Shown piece after piece: positions 31,370-40,589 of a stretch of DNA of 64,000 nt; position 1 is the stretch's first letter, and every line of letters starts with the position of its first letter. The translations under genes and the position numbers were made by a program. The notes beneath the pieces were generated by a model that saw nothing but the letters and a program-made list of their open reading frames with translations, was not told the origin of the DNA and ran no database searches. Source of the DNA: an uncultured Mailhella sp. (GTDB lineage Bacteria; Desulfobacterota; Desulfovibrionia; Desulfovibrionales; Desulfovibrionaceae); assembly GCA_910578585.1 (NCBI GenBank), contig CAJTRG010000004.1, forward strand, positions 1 through 64,000. Direction: 5' to 3'.

Positions 31370-31552
31370 TTAGTTTAGCAACTGCACTCCTGTTTTTTTT
31401 TCAATTTTTCTGACAATTTTTATACTGATTTCTGTTTGTCTGCTTATTGCACTGATATAGTCTTCATTTTTGAGTATGTGAGTATGATTTGCGCCCTCTC
31501 GAAATGTAAAACCAGCCTTAGCCAATTTTTGGAGAATTTCTTTGCGTTTCAT
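31370..31552 (-). CDS. hicA: HicA-family mRNA interferase toxin
   Basis: A 60-residue toxin with the double-stranded-RNA-binding-like fold. The start MKRKEILQKLAKAGFTF at 31552 follows AAGGAAAT; an in-frame ATG seven codons earlier is less well placed. The catalytic histidine lies in REGANHTHI. The hicA-hicB order is the classical one, so the pair is probably functional. Confidence 0.9.
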   Translation of the reverse strand: MKRKEILQKLAKAGFTFREGANHTHILKNEDYISAISRQTEISIKIVRKIEKKTGVQLLN

Positions 31553-31731
31553 ATTTCCTTCATTCAAAAACATTTATATATAAAAAATTATAGCCTGTCA
31601 AGAAAAGAGATATAATTTTTTATATCTCTTTTCTTGTATATGCACAATATTTTGAAGAAAACTCTTTGTCAACAGCGCGGCTTGCTCTCTTAACTTTTGA
31701 CGCAGCTTTGATTTTATACTAAAAACTCCTT

Positions 31732-32619
31732 ATGTTTAAATCCAAAAGCCAAGAATACACTTTTATCCATAATGAACAGAAAATCACGTACAGGCTTATT
31801 TTTGACAAATACAAAACTGTCCGTCTGCGCGTAAAAGCCCCGTATTTTCTGGAAATAAAAATGCCGCGCCATGCCAGATTGGGTACGCCTGTAACATACG
31901 CGGAACAAAGCATTTTAAAACATATTGACTGGATTTTCACTCAAAGCGAACAATTTCAAGAGCAAGTTCCCGAAAGCCAAACTCTTCCCTTTACCAAAGA
32001 ACTCTTTATTTTCGGCAAAGCATTCTTCGTGCACAGCCAATCAAGCGCCTGCACGCAAAAGGAAAAACTGAATTTTGCCGCCCAAAATACCTATTTTAAT
32101 CAGGAGCAAATTTTTCTCCATGCCCTGCCCATTTTGCAAAACAGTCACACAGCAATCAGCCTGACCAATGCAGAAATCTTTGTTCAGTGCAAAAGCGAAG
32201 AAGACTGCGCAAACAAACTTACGTCCTGGCGCAAGAAAACAGCTCAAGCCTTTTTATCCTGGTATTATGAACAGCTCTGGCAAATCTTTCAGGAAAGAAC
32301 CAGCCATTTTCTTATCCAGCACCCGGTCAAAACAAATTATCACCTTGCCTGCCCTGCTCTTAATTTTCGCTCCTGCAAGCGCTGTTTTGGTTCCTGCAAA
32401 ATTTCACCAAAGAAACAACAAACCCGCATTATGCTCTCTTCCCACCTCATGGGTTTGCCGATGGAATACATTGAATTTGTTATTCTGCACGAGTTTTGCC
32501 ATTTGATTTTCCACAACCATTCACCCCACTTCTATGCACTGCTTGACCTTGTCCTGCCCCGCCACCGTATCCTAAAAGCCAGCATCAACCACTGGAGCAA
32601 GACACATAATTCTTTTTAG
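31732..32619 (+). CDS. YgjP/WLM-type zinc metallopeptidase (DUF45)
   Basis: A 295-residue protein with the zinc site HEFCHLIFHNHSPHF near residue 257 (HExxH) and the preceding WYYEQLWQIF and CKRCFGSCKIS segments typical of the YgjP metallopeptidase family, which is related to SprT. The first 80 residues (YRLIFDKYKTVRLRVKAP) form the family's beta domain. It is somewhat longer than the roughly 230-residue relatives, with an insertion around residues 95-165. No Shine-Dalgarno sequence is visible. Some family members occur with restriction systems, but none is next to it here. Confidence 0.82.
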   Translation: MFKSKSQEYTFIHNEQKITYRLIFDKYKTVRLRVKAPYFLEIKMPRHARLGTPVTYAEQSILKHIDWIFTQSEQFQEQVPESQTLPFTKELFIFGKAFFVHSQSSACTQKEKLNFAAQNTYFNQEQIFLHALPILQNSHTAISLTNAEIFVQCKSEEDCANKLTSWRKKTAQAFLSWYYEQLWQIFQERTSHFLIQHPVKTNYHLACPALNFRSCKRCFGSCKISPKKQQTRIMLSSHLMGLPMEYIEFVILHEFCHLIFHNHSPHFYALLDLVLPRHRILKASINHWSKTHNSF

Positions 32620-32674
32620 CTTTGACTATTTTTTGTTTTTGCCATACAATTTTCCCACTAAACAAGGAGCTGAT

Positions 32675-34402
32675 ATGGCAAAGAAAATTCTTATTATCGG
32701 TGCTGTTGCCCTTGGCACAAAAGCTGCCACCCGCTGCAAGCGCCTCAATCCCGATACAGAAATTACCCTCATTGACCAGGGACAATTTATTTCCTACGGC
32801 GGCTGCGGCATGCCATTTTACATTTCTTCCGAAGTGGATAATATCAATGCCCTGCGCGCTACCAGTGCAAATGTGGTTCGCGACCCCAAATTTTTCACCA
32901 CAGTCAAAGAAATCGACTGCGTCAAAATCAGAACCAAAGCCATTGAAATCAATCGTCAGGAAAAATATGTGCTCACCGAAAATATGGACACCGGCGAAAA
33001 GGAAAAACTTTTCTATGATGATCTTGTTCTCGGCATGGGCAGCCGCGCTATTCTCCCCAATATCAAAGGCATGAACCTTGGTAACGTCACCACCATTGCC
33101 GGCCTTGAAGACGCTGAAAAAATCCGTAAACACTGCGAAAGCGGCATGAAGCATATGGCGATTATCGGCGCAAGCTTTACTGCCATTGAAATTGCCGTCG
33201 GTCTTGCGGAAATCTGGAATATCCCCTGCACCTTAATTAAGCGTTCACCGCGCATGCTCCCTAATCTTGTTTCCAGCACCATTTCCGACATGATTAAAAA
33301 TGATCTGAGAGAAGCAGGCATAAAAGTTATTTCCGAAGAAGATATACTCGAATTTGTGGGCGATGAAAACGGCAATGTCTGCGAAGTTGTCACCAGCAAA
33401 CACCGCGTCAAAGCCGACCACGTTGTTCTCGCCATGGGCGTTAAAGCTAATTCTGAACTCGCTGAACAAGCAGGTCTCAAATGCAATCCAAAATGTGGCG
33501 TCTGCGTCAATGAATATTTGCAGACTTCCGACCCCCATATTTATGCCGGCGGCGACCTTATTGCCATAAAGAACCTGATTACCGAAAAGGAAATGCATCT
33601 GCCCATGGGCTCTCTCGCCAACAGACAGGGACGCATTATCGGAACAAACATTGCGGGCGGCAACCCTCAAACCGGTATGGAAACCTTCCCCGGCGTGGTC
33701 GGTACCTGGTGCATGAAAATGCATAAGGGCACTGTTGCCGGTACAGGCCTCAATGAGGATATGGCGAAAAAAGCTGGTTTTGACGTGATGAGCATCAATA
33801 TGGAACAGCTGGATAAAGCCCATTTCTATCCTGAAAAAAATATGATGAGCCTGGAAGTTGTCGTTGAAAAGAAGACCCGCCGCATACTCGGCATGCAGGG
33901 CTACTGCGCTGACGGCATGGCAGTAAAAGCCCGTATCGACAGCATGGCAATGATGCTCCAATTTGGCAAACCTACCCTGCACGAGCTCTCCATTGCGGAA
34001 GTTTCCTATTCTCCGCCTCTTGCTTCTGCCATGGATGTATTTAATACCGCGGGCAACGTGGCTGATAATATTGTCACAGGCCTCGGCGAATTTATCAAGC
34101 CGGAAGAATTTGATAAACTCTTTGCTGAACGCGAAACCAATAACTATATCTTTATTGATACCCGTGCAGGACAGGCTCCTCTTGAAATTCAAAAAAGATA
34201 TCCTGACTACTGGTTCAATATTCCGCTGGAAACATTCAGCGAACGTATCGACACTATTCCGCAGGATAAAAATATTGCCTTTATCTGCAACTCAGGTACT
34301 CGAGCCTATGAATGCCTGCTCAAATTCAAGAAGCACGGCAGACATGCGGTCAACTCCTCCGGCGGCATGCAGGCCATGAAAAAACGCGGCAAAAAGTATT
34401 AA
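32675..34402 (+). CDS. CoA-disulfide / persulfide reductase-like flavoprotein with C-terminal rhodanese domain
   Basis: A 575-residue FAD- and NAD(P)-dependent oxidoreductase of the CoADR/NADH-oxidase/Npsr group. The N-terminal FAD site is KILIIGAVALGTKAATRCKRL, where the usual GxGxxG is altered to GAVALG. The single redox cysteine is in SYGGCGMPFYIS, NAD(P) binding is at MAIIGASFTAIEIAVGLAE, and YAGGDLI closes the FAD domain. The C-terminal 110 residues form a rhodanese domain with active-site loop CNSGTR. This architecture fits reduction of CoA- or protein persulfides and polysulfides. AAGGAG precedes the ATG at 32675. It is monocistronic with a terminator. Confidence 0.88.
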   Translation: MAKKILIIGAVALGTKAATRCKRLNPDTEITLIDQGQFISYGGCGMPFYISSEVDNINALRATSANVVRDPKFFTTVKEIDCVKIRTKAIEINRQEKYVLTENMDTGEKEKLFYDDLVLGMGSRAILPNIKGMNLGNVTTIAGLEDAEKIRKHCESGMKHMAIIGASFTAIEIAVGLAEIWNIPCTLIKRSPRMLPNLVSSTISDMIKNDLREAGIKVISEEDILEFVGDENGNVCEVVTSKHRVKADHVVLAMGVKANSELAEQAGLKCNPKCGVCVNEYLQTSDPHIYAGGDLIAIKNLITEKEMHLPMGSLANRQGRIIGTNIAGGNPQTGMETFPGVVGTWCMKMHKGTVAGTGLNEDMAKKAGFDVMSINMEQLDKAHFYPEKNMMSLEVVVEKKTRRILGMQGYCADGMAVKARIDSMAMMLQFGKPTLHELSIAEVSYSPPLASAMDVFNTAGNVADNIVTGLGEFIKPEEFDKLFAERETNNYIFIDTRAGQAPLEIQKRYPDYWFNIPLETFSERIDTIPQDKNIAFICNSGTRAYECLLKFKKHGRHAVNSSGGMQAMKKRGKKY

Positions 34403-34426
34403 TTTTTGATAATGCAAAAACACAAA

Positions 34427-34452
34427 AAAGGGCAGAAATTTCTGCCCTTTTA
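34427..34452 (+). terminator. Rho-independent terminator after the persulfide-reductase-like gene
   Basis: A perfect 26-base palindrome AAAAGGGCAGAAA/TTTCTGCCCTTTT; symmetric enough to serve the convergent DUF2442 gene as well. Confidence 0.85.
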
Positions 34453-34469
34453 TATTTTAATCATATTTA

Positions 34470-34748
34470 TCAACAATTCACAGCTATACAAGTATCTTCT
34501 TTATACTCTATTCCATTTTGATATAATTCATTGGCAGACAAATCAATTTCATCATTCCAGCTTATGCCGTATCCGCCTTGATCAACTTTTACTTGCTCAA
34601 AAAGATGTGGAATTGTCAGCAAATTAAAAAAAACATCCCACTTTTTACAGGCTATTTCTATGGAATATTGCTTTTTGTCTCCGTTATCAAAAATAATCAA
34701 TAAGATATGTTCTGCAAGAGGAATAACTTTCTTTATCTTAGGAAACAT
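34470..34748 (-). CDS. DUF2442 domain protein
   Basis: A 92-residue protein matching the DUF2442 pattern: an N-terminal beta hairpin with LIIFDNGDKKQYSIEIACK, then FEQVKVDQGGYGISWNDEIDLSANELY. Such small proteins are often found near toxin-antitoxin genes and DUF4160 partners in accessory regions and are suspected antitoxin-like or regulatory factors. No DUF4160 partner is adjacent. AGGAGGAG precedes the ATG. Confidence 0.85.
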   Translation of the reverse strand: MFPKIKKVIPLAEHILLIIFDNGDKKQYSIEIACKKWDVFFNLLTIPHLFEQVKVDQGGYGISWNDEIDLSANELYQNGIEYKEDTCIAVNC

Positions 34749-34822
34749 ACAATTCTCCTCCTGTTCAAGCGGGGGAAGTGCTATAAATTTTTGTGTTTTC
34801 CAACTGGTTAATAATGCATTAT

Positions 34823-35158
34823 TTATTTCTCGTCACATTCAATTTCAGAAAAAACAATATCAATAATTTGCTCAAGTAAATCTTTTGGAAGAGTTTCCGC
34901 AAAAGAATATTGTCCGGCATTTAAATCAAGAGTTTTCACATGTTCACAGAGGATAACACCTGTTGTTTTTGTTCTGCCCCGTAAAGGAATATGCAAAGGG
35001 AATTTATTATCAGTATTTGCAATGGGGCAAACAATTGCCAAATTTGTTTTTGCATTGAAAAAATCATTGCTGATTATCACCGCAAGGCGGTATCCAGCCT
35101 GTTCATGCCCCTTTTGCGGATTAAAATTAACTTTAATTATATCACCTTGTTTTAGCAT
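34823..35158 (-). CDS. mazF: MazF-family mRNA interferase toxin
   Basis: A 111-residue endoribonuclease of the PemK/MazF family. The start at 35158 (MLKQGDIIKVNFNPQKGHEQAG) overlaps the mazE stop by seven bases, giving translational coupling. The frame is open nine codons earlier inside mazE. Conserved core pieces are RLAVIISNDFFN, CPIANTD and VILCEHVKTLD. It should cut mRNA at a short sequence that cannot be predicted. Confidence 0.92.
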   Translation of the reverse strand: MLKQGDIIKVNFNPQKGHEQAGYRLAVIISNDFFNAKTNLAIVCPIANTDNKFPLHIPLRGRTKTTGVILCEHVKTLDLNAGQYSFAETLPKDLLEQIIDIVFSEIECDEK

Positions 35159-35394
35159 TGTTCTTTCCCCGCAGGTTCTCCCCAATCAATTTCTGCCGCT
35201 TCATAAGTACCATCAAAATCAGCAAAAAGTTCCTGAATGGATTTTCTCATTTTTACAGGCTCAATAATAATTTTATTCTTTTGCGCAGAAAGAGAAAATT
35301 GCTCATTTTCCTGCCATTGCAGAGTTTCAAGAATTGTCTTCGGTATGCGAAAGCCTTGGCTGTTTCCCCATTTTTGCAGCGTAATAACAGACAT
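35152..35394 (-). CDS. mazE: MazE-family antitoxin (AbrB/SpoVT fold)
   Basis: An 80-residue antitoxin. Its swapped-hairpin DNA-binding domain is LQKWGNSQGFRIPKTILETL (residues 6-25). The acidic C-terminal tail (ELFADFDGTYEAAEIDWGEP) is the part that blocks MazF. AUGAGGUGUC precedes the ATG. An operator-like palindrome is just upstream. Confidence 0.92.
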   Translation of the reverse strand: MSVITLQKWGNSQGFRIPKTILETLQWQENEQFSLSAQKNKIIIEPVKMRKSIQELFADFDGTYEAAEIDWGEPAGKEQC

Positions 35395-35412
35395 TTTGAC
35401 ACCTCATAAAAA

Positions 35413-35431
35413 GTATATACAAAATATATAC
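35413..35431 (-). promoter_or_regulatory. mazEF operator/promoter palindrome
   Basis: GTATATA-CAAAA-TATATAC lies about 20 bases upstream of the mazE start. It contains -10-like TATA words, so MazE or MazEF bound here would block transcription, the usual autoregulation. Confidence 0.5.
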
Positions 35432-35783
35432 ATTATTATCCGATTATTTGCAACCTTTTTATTCAATGCAGTCCTGGCTGAATTTATTTCCCCGTTTCCT
35501 ATTATCTCCAAAACTCTTTTTGAACCTAATTTGATTTATTATTTTACAAATGCATGCGTTATTTTTAATAGTCAGGAAATCTTTTTCCTGTTTTTGGGTG
35601 CGGCAATATTATTTTAATAACAATTCTTAGTTACTTAGAAAAAATTTATCTTCTTTCTGCATTCCTTTCCCTCATTTTTCATTTTTTACATTATTGAAAA
35701 AATATCTTGCACCGCATTTGCCTGCCCGTCTCAAGAAAACGCACAAAACCACGCAAAGAAAGCATGTTTTTCTTCATTTATCC
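35432..35783. other. AT-rich intergenic spacer without genes
   Basis: This divergent region lies between mazE and the lactate operon. A frame open across it on the plus strand is an extension of mazE antisense sequence with no domain. Nothing else is seen before the -35 box at 35784. Confidence 0.5.
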
Positions 35784-35812
35784 TTGACAAAAATGAAAAA
35801 TCCAGCTATGCA
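35784..35812 (+). promoter_or_regulatory. Putative promoter of the lactate operon
   Basis: A perfect TTGACA (35784-35789) and TATGCA (35807-35812) lie 17 bases apart, with the first start codon 45 bases after the -10. The -10 matches only at TAT, so an activator may be needed. Confidence 0.45.
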
Positions 35813-35857
35813 AAACTATTGAAACCAAAAAAACTGTAACTATGAAGGAGATTGCTT

Positions 35858-36469
35858 ATGTCAAGCCTTGTTGAGGTATACAAAGAAAAAGCTATTGCAA
35901 CTGCTTGTCAAATTGCAGAGTTTAATTCTTTTGAAGAAGCTATCCCCCATCTCTTATCCATTATGGAAAAGAAAGCTCCTTGTGAACTCCTGTATGAAGA
36001 AGATGTGGAAAAAGGCCCCAATGGCCCAAACGGCTGTCCAACCCGTGTGCAAAAAGTTATTGCTGCCCCTGAAATTGGCGAATATTATGAACCGCTGAAA
36101 AAGGCTTTTGAAGAAAAAGGCTACAAAGTTGTTGATAAGGATCTCCGTCACTATTTAGCTGGTATTGATATGGGTATTGCTCTTGCCAAAAAGGGTATAG
36201 CTCAAAGCGGAACCTGCATGGTCAATGCCGGTAATGAAGATACCCGCCTTGCAACCATGGTTTGCGAATCCTGCGTACTCGTTTTGAAAAAATCACAAAT
36301 TATGCCAACTATTGTATCCATGGCTGACGTTCTTCGTGAAGAAATGAGTGATCCTACAAACTATATAACCTTTATTTCAGGCCCAAGCCGTACCGCGGAT
36401 ATTGAACGCGTAGGCGCTATCGGCGTACACGGCCCACTTGAAATGCACATTGTTTTGCTCGAAGGATAA
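35858..36469 (+). CDS. lldG: LUD-domain subunit of L-lactate oxidation complex (LldG/LutC type)
   Basis: A 203-residue LUD (lactate utilisation) domain protein from the ATG at 35858, preceded by AAGGAG; the frame opens two codons earlier. The family core is GIDMGIALAKKGIAQSGTCMVNAGNEDTRLATMVCESCVLVLKKSQI and FISGPSRTADIERVGAIGVHGP, where SRTADIE and GVHGP are the LUD signatures. It pairs with the next gene, 12 bases on, as the two-subunit L-lactate dehydrogenase of Desulfovibrio, oxidising L-lactate to pyruvate at the cytoplasmic membrane face. The symbol follows the Desulfovibrio vulgaris naming. Confidence 0.88.
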   Translation: MSSLVEVYKEKAIATACQIAEFNSFEEAIPHLLSIMEKKAPCELLYEEDVEKGPNGPNGCPTRVQKVIAAPEIGEYYEPLKKAFEEKGYKVVDKDLRHYLAGIDMGIALAKKGIAQSGTCMVNAGNEDTRLATMVCESCVLVLKKSQIMPTIVSMADVLREEMSDPTNYITFISGPSRTADIERVGAIGVHGPLEMHIVLLEG

Positions 36470-36481
36470 TAGGAGTACAGC

Positions 36482-38617
36482 ATGAAAGATAGTATTAAAA
36501 CCGCAAAAGATTATAAAGAGTATATCGACGAAGCGCTCAACGACCAATTCTTGAGACGCACCCTTGATAAATTTGCTGTTGATTATCGTGCCAGCCGTGA
36601 AGCAATGTTCAGCGAAATTGACGGTAAAGCCATCATCAAGCAAGTTGCTGACGCCAAAGACAATGCCTGCCAGCACATGGAAGAACTGTACCTCAAGTTC
36701 AAAGAAGAAGCTGAAAAACGCGGCGTTATTGTTCACCGGGCAAAAGATGCAAAGGAAGCTAATGAAATCATTGCACAAATTGTCAACAAGCACGGCGCAA
36801 AGAAAATTATTAAATCCAAATCCATGACCGCGGAAGAAACGCATTTAAACCAAAGACTGGAACAGGATAAATGCGAAATAACCGAAACTGACCTTGGCGA
36901 ATGGCTGATTCAGCTTCGTCACGAAGGCCCTTCCCACATGGTTATGCCTGCCATTCACCTCTCCCGTTATCAGGTTGCGGAAGACATGAGCAATGTAACA
37001 GGCAAGAAATACGATCCTGAAGATATTCAGCGTCTTGTAAAAGTTGCCCGTGTTGAACTTCGCAACAGATTTATTGAAGGCGAAATCGGTATTTCCGGAG
37101 CAAACTTCTGTATTGCTGAAAACGGTACCTTTGCCATTGCCACCAACGAAGGCAATGCCCGTATGGTAACCACCCTGCCAAAAGTACATATTGCGCTTGC
37201 CGGTCTTGATAAACTGATCCCTGATTTTGAAACCGCCCTCACTGCTTTGACTGTTTTGCCCCGTAACGCAACCGGTCAGCGTATTACTTCCTACGTCACC
37301 TTTATTAACGGTGCCGGTGAATGTGCAATCGGCGAAGACGGCAAAAAAGAACTGCACCTTGTCTTCCTTGACAACGGCAGAACCGAAATTGCAAAAGATC
37401 CGCTGTTCAGGCAAGTATTCCGCTGTGTTCGCTGCGGTGCCTGCGCAAACGTTTGCCCAGTCTTCAGAATGGTTGGCGGACACAAAATGGGTCACATTTA
37501 CATTGGCGCTATCGGTCTTATTTTGACCTACTTCTTCCACGGCAAAGACAAAGCAGCAATCCTTGCGCAAAACTGCATAGGCTGTGAATCCTGTAAGGAT
37601 ATTTGTGCCGGCGGTATTGATTTGCCTCGCCTCATCAGCGAAATCCGCAATATGACCGCTGAAGAAGTCGGACACCCAATGCAGGTTGCTTTTGTGGGCA
37701 AGATTATGAAGAACAGAAAACTCTTCCACAGACTGCTCAAATTTGCCCGTTTCTCACAAGGCCCCGTCAAGGCAGAAGACGGCTTTATCCGCCACTTGCC
37801 TGACGCACTCTTTGGCAAACACCAGTTCAAATCCCTGCCAAGTTTGGCTGATAAGGCATTCCGCGAAATTTACGCTGAACACGCCTATAAATTGGAAAAT
37901 CCAAGAATGCGCGTTGCCCTCTTTGCGGGCTGTGCCCAAGACTTTATCTTCCCGAACCACTTGGTAGCCTTCATGAAACTTATGAAAGCAAGCAATGTTC
38001 AAGTGGACTTCCCTGAAGAACAAACCTGCTGTGGTCTGCCATTGCAAATGCTTGCGCTGAAAGAAGTTGCCGGCGAAGTTGCCCGCCAAAACGTTGAAGC
38101 TATTGACGCTTCCAAGTACGATTATATTGTAACGCTTTGCGCAAGCTGTGCTTCACACTTAAGCCACAACTATAAAAACTATCTGGGCGATGAATGTGCT
38201 GAATTCTCATCCAAGGTAAAAGACTTCTCATCCTTCATGAACGATATTGTCAAGATTGATCCAAGTCTTTTCCACAAGAGCACAGAAAAGGTTACTGTTC
38301 ACATTCCTTGCCACCAGGCAAGAAGCCTTGGCGTAATGCAGCAGCCAAGAGACCTTATTGCTCAGGTTGCTGAATATACTCCTTCTCAGGAAGAAGCAAG
38401 CTGCTGCGGTTTCGGCGGAACCTATTCTGCCAAGTTCCCTGAAATTTCCAAGGAACTCCTTGGAAACAAGCTCCGCAGAATTGAAGAATCTCAAGCAGAA
38501 CGTATCGTAACAGACTGCCCCGGCTGTACCATGCAGATCCGCGGCGGTTTACATAAAAAGGGAAGCAATGTGAAAGTAAGCCACATTGCAGAGCTTTTAG
38601 CTGACAATTTAAAATAA
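36482..38617 (+). CDS. lldH: LUD / iron-sulfur / CCG-domain subunit of L-lactate oxidation complex (LldH type)
   Basis: A 711-residue fusion of the LutB- and LutA-like parts. Residues 1-300 are a LUD domain (KKIIKSKSMTAEE; NFCIAENGTFAIATNEGNARM). Next come two [4Fe-4S] ferredoxin motifs (CVRCGACANVCPVF, CIGCESCKDICAGGIDLP). Two CCG cysteine-rich domains follow (FAGCAQDFIFP...CCGLPLQML; IPCHQARSLGV...ASCCGFGGTY), of the type that passes electrons to quinones or disulfides. Gene order LldG-LldH-permease shows its role. The one-piece fusion is the form found in Desulfovibrio. Confidence 0.9.
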   Translation: MKDSIKTAKDYKEYIDEALNDQFLRRTLDKFAVDYRASREAMFSEIDGKAIIKQVADAKDNACQHMEELYLKFKEEAEKRGVIVHRAKDAKEANEIIAQIVNKHGAKKIIKSKSMTAEETHLNQRLEQDKCEITETDLGEWLIQLRHEGPSHMVMPAIHLSRYQVAEDMSNVTGKKYDPEDIQRLVKVARVELRNRFIEGEIGISGANFCIAENGTFAIATNEGNARMVTTLPKVHIALAGLDKLIPDFETALTALTVLPRNATGQRITSYVTFINGAGECAIGEDGKKELHLVFLDNGRTEIAKDPLFRQVFRCVRCGACANVCPVFRMVGGHKMGHIYIGAIGLILTYFFHGKDKAAILAQNCIGCESCKDICAGGIDLPRLISEIRNMTAEEVGHPMQVAFVGKIMKNRKLFHRLLKFARFSQGPVKAEDGFIRHLPDALFGKHQFKSLPSLADKAFREIYAEHAYKLENPRMRVALFAGCAQDFIFPNHLVAFMKLMKASNVQVDFPEEQTCCGLPLQMLALKEVAGEVARQNVEAIDASKYDYIVTLCASCASHLSHNYKNYLGDECAEFSSKVKDFSSFMNDIVKIDPSLFHKSTEKVTVHIPCHQARSLGVMQQPRDLIAQVAEYTPSQEEASCCGFGGTYSAKFPEISKELLGNKLRRIEESQAERIVTDCPGCTMQIRGGLHKKGSNVKVSHIAELLADNLK

Positions 38618-38631
38618 TTTGGGAGGTGTAT

Positions 38632-40353
38632 ATGAGTTTTGGATTTTATGCACTTTTGGCATTCATTCCTATTCTTGTTGCGCTTGTGTTAATGGTTGGA
38701 TTGCGTTGGCCCTCTACCCGTGCAATGCCTTTGGCGTGGATAACCGCCGCAATTTTAGCCTTTGCCGTATGGAAACTTGACCCACTGCGTATTGCAGCAT
38801 TGTCAGTTCAAGGCTTCATTACTGCATTTGGTGTTCTTATCATTGTTTTTGGTGCTCTGCTCATTTACTATACCCTGCAGGCTAGTGGTGCTATGGAAAC
38901 CATTCAGGCAGGTATGCAGAAAATTACCCCAGACCGCCGTTTGCAAGCAATTATCATTGGTTTCATGTTCGGAGCATTTATTGAAGGTGCAGCTGGTTTT
39001 GGTACTCCTGCAGCGCTTGCAGCTCCGCTTCTTATGGGTTTAGGTTTCCCTCCCTTATGTGCAGCTGTTATTTGCTTAGTATTCAATAGTGTGCCTGTTA
39101 CTTTCGGTGCTGTTGGTACACCTGTTCTTCAAGGTTTCAAACCTGTTCAGGATATTGCATTCCAAGCTTTGCAGTCTTTGGAAGCTTCCCCTGCTCCTCT
39201 CGACGTATTCAACCACATTGGTGAATATGTAAGTATCATGCACCTGCCTATGCTCTTCCTTCTCCCAATCGGTATGCTCGGTTTTATGACCCGCTTCTTT
39301 GGCAAGAACAAAAGCTGGTCTGAAGGCTTTGCCGTATGGAAGTACTGCATTATGGCATCTCTGTGCTTCGGTATTCCTTACACCATCATTGCATGGACAG
39401 TTGGTCCAGAAATTCCTTCCCTTATCGGTGGTCTTCTTGGTCTTGGCGTTTTGGTATTCCTCACCAAGAAGGGTGTCTGCGTTCCTAAGGACGTTTGGAC
39501 TTTTGCAGACAGATCCGCATGGAATCCTGAATGGTCTGGCTCAATTGCAACTGAAGATGTTCAAGAATTCAAGGAACATATGAGCCAAGTTAAGGCTTGG
39601 ATGCCCTATATTCTCTGCGGCTTGTTCCTCGTTATTACCCGTGTGCCTCAATTTGGTTTGAAGCAAATCATCACTGACCCAATGTTCAACATTGGTCTCA
39701 AGGATATCTTTGGCGTTCAAGGTGTAAGCTCCTTTATCGCTATTTTGAACCTCCCTGGTACTATTCCTTTCATCTTGGTAGCAATCATCACCATTTTCAT
39801 CCACGGCATGACCAAGGACGACGAAATCGGCTCCAACAAGGTAAGCCGTGCATGGGGTACAGCGATTGTGAAGATGAAGGCTCCTACCATTGCACTGCTT
39901 TCTGCTGTTGCTCTTGTTTCTATTTTCCGCGGAACAGACGCAACCACCGTTGAAGCGCTGATTTACCACGGACGCGGCGTATCCATGCCGCTTGCCATGG
40001 CGATTACCATTTCTGAACTCACCGGTGATGCATGGGCATTGCTCGCTTCCTACATCGGCGGCTTAGGTGCATTTATTACCGGTTCAAACACAGTATCTGA
40101 CCTCTTGTTCTGTAACTTCCAATGGGACGTTGCCCAGACCTTGAGCTATAACTACTGGCAAAGCATTGTTATCCTTGCAGCCCAAGGTGTTGGCGGTGCT
40201 ATGGGTAACATGATTTGCGTACACAACGTTGTATCTGTATGTGCTGTGCTTGGTATGATCGGTCACGAAGGCGCTATCATCCGCAAGACCTTCTGGCCCT
40301 TCCTGATTTATGGTATTCCTACCGGCATCATCGCTTACATCCTCGTTATGTAA
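38632..40353 (+). CDS. lctP: L-lactate permease (LctP family)
   Basis: A 573-residue lactate:proton symporter with about 13 transmembrane segments. The signature GFMFGAFIEGAAGFGTPAALAAPLL lies near residue 115-140 and NSVPVTFGAVGTPVLQG follows. The late segment FITGSNTVSDLLFCNFQWDVA is typical of the family. GGAGG at 38622-38626 places the start at the ATG at 38632, not the GTG at 38626. It supplies substrate to LldGH. A strong terminator ends the operon. Confidence 0.95.
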   Translation: MSFGFYALLAFIPILVALVLMVGLRWPSTRAMPLAWITAAILAFAVWKLDPLRIAALSVQGFITAFGVLIIVFGALLIYYTLQASGAMETIQAGMQKITPDRRLQAIIIGFMFGAFIEGAAGFGTPAALAAPLLMGLGFPPLCAAVICLVFNSVPVTFGAVGTPVLQGFKPVQDIAFQALQSLEASPAPLDVFNHIGEYVSIMHLPMLFLLPIGMLGFMTRFFGKNKSWSEGFAVWKYCIMASLCFGIPYTIIAWTVGPEIPSLIGGLLGLGVLVFLTKKGVCVPKDVWTFADRSAWNPEWSGSIATEDVQEFKEHMSQVKAWMPYILCGLFLVITRVPQFGLKQIITDPMFNIGLKDIFGVQGVSSFIAILNLPGTIPFILVAIITIFIHGMTKDDEIGSNKVSRAWGTAIVKMKAPTIALLSAVALVSIFRGTDATTVEALIYHGRGVSMPLAMAITISELTGDAWALLASYIGGLGAFITGSNTVSDLLFCNFQWDVAQTLSYNYWQSIVILAAQGVGGAMGNMICVHNVVSVCAVLGMIGHEGAIIRKTFWPFLIYGIPTGIIAYILVM

Positions 40354-40378
40354 TCCGACAAAACATAATTCTTAACAT

Positions 40379-40410
40379 AAAAAGCCCTCGCTCAAAACGG
40401 GGGCTTTTTT
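40379..40410 (+). terminator. Rho-independent terminator of the lactate operon
   Basis: AAAAAGCCCTCG-CTCAAAA-CGGGGGCTTTTTT, 26 bases after the permease stop. Confidence 0.9.
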
Positions 40411-40518
40411 ACTGATTGTTAGCATGGCAACGCCATAATAAGCTTACAATCAGTTTAAAAGTTCTCGTCCTCAAAAAATTATGTCGTAAGCATTGCATAA
40501 TTTTTTGGGGGCTTTTTT
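40411..40518 (+). repeat. Two further long hairpins downstream of the lactate operon terminator
   Basis: The first (40411-40454) pairs ACTGATTGT with ACAATCAGT and has an inner ATGGC-AAC-GCCAT stem. The second (40469-40511) pairs CCTCAAAAAATTATG with CATAATTTTTTGGGG and is followed by CTTTTTT, so it may be a back-up terminator. Confidence 0.55.
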
Positions 40519-40589
40519 ATTCTTATAAAGATAAAGAAATTTTCATACAACAATAAAAATTACATCTTTTACTGGGGGTACCCCATACA

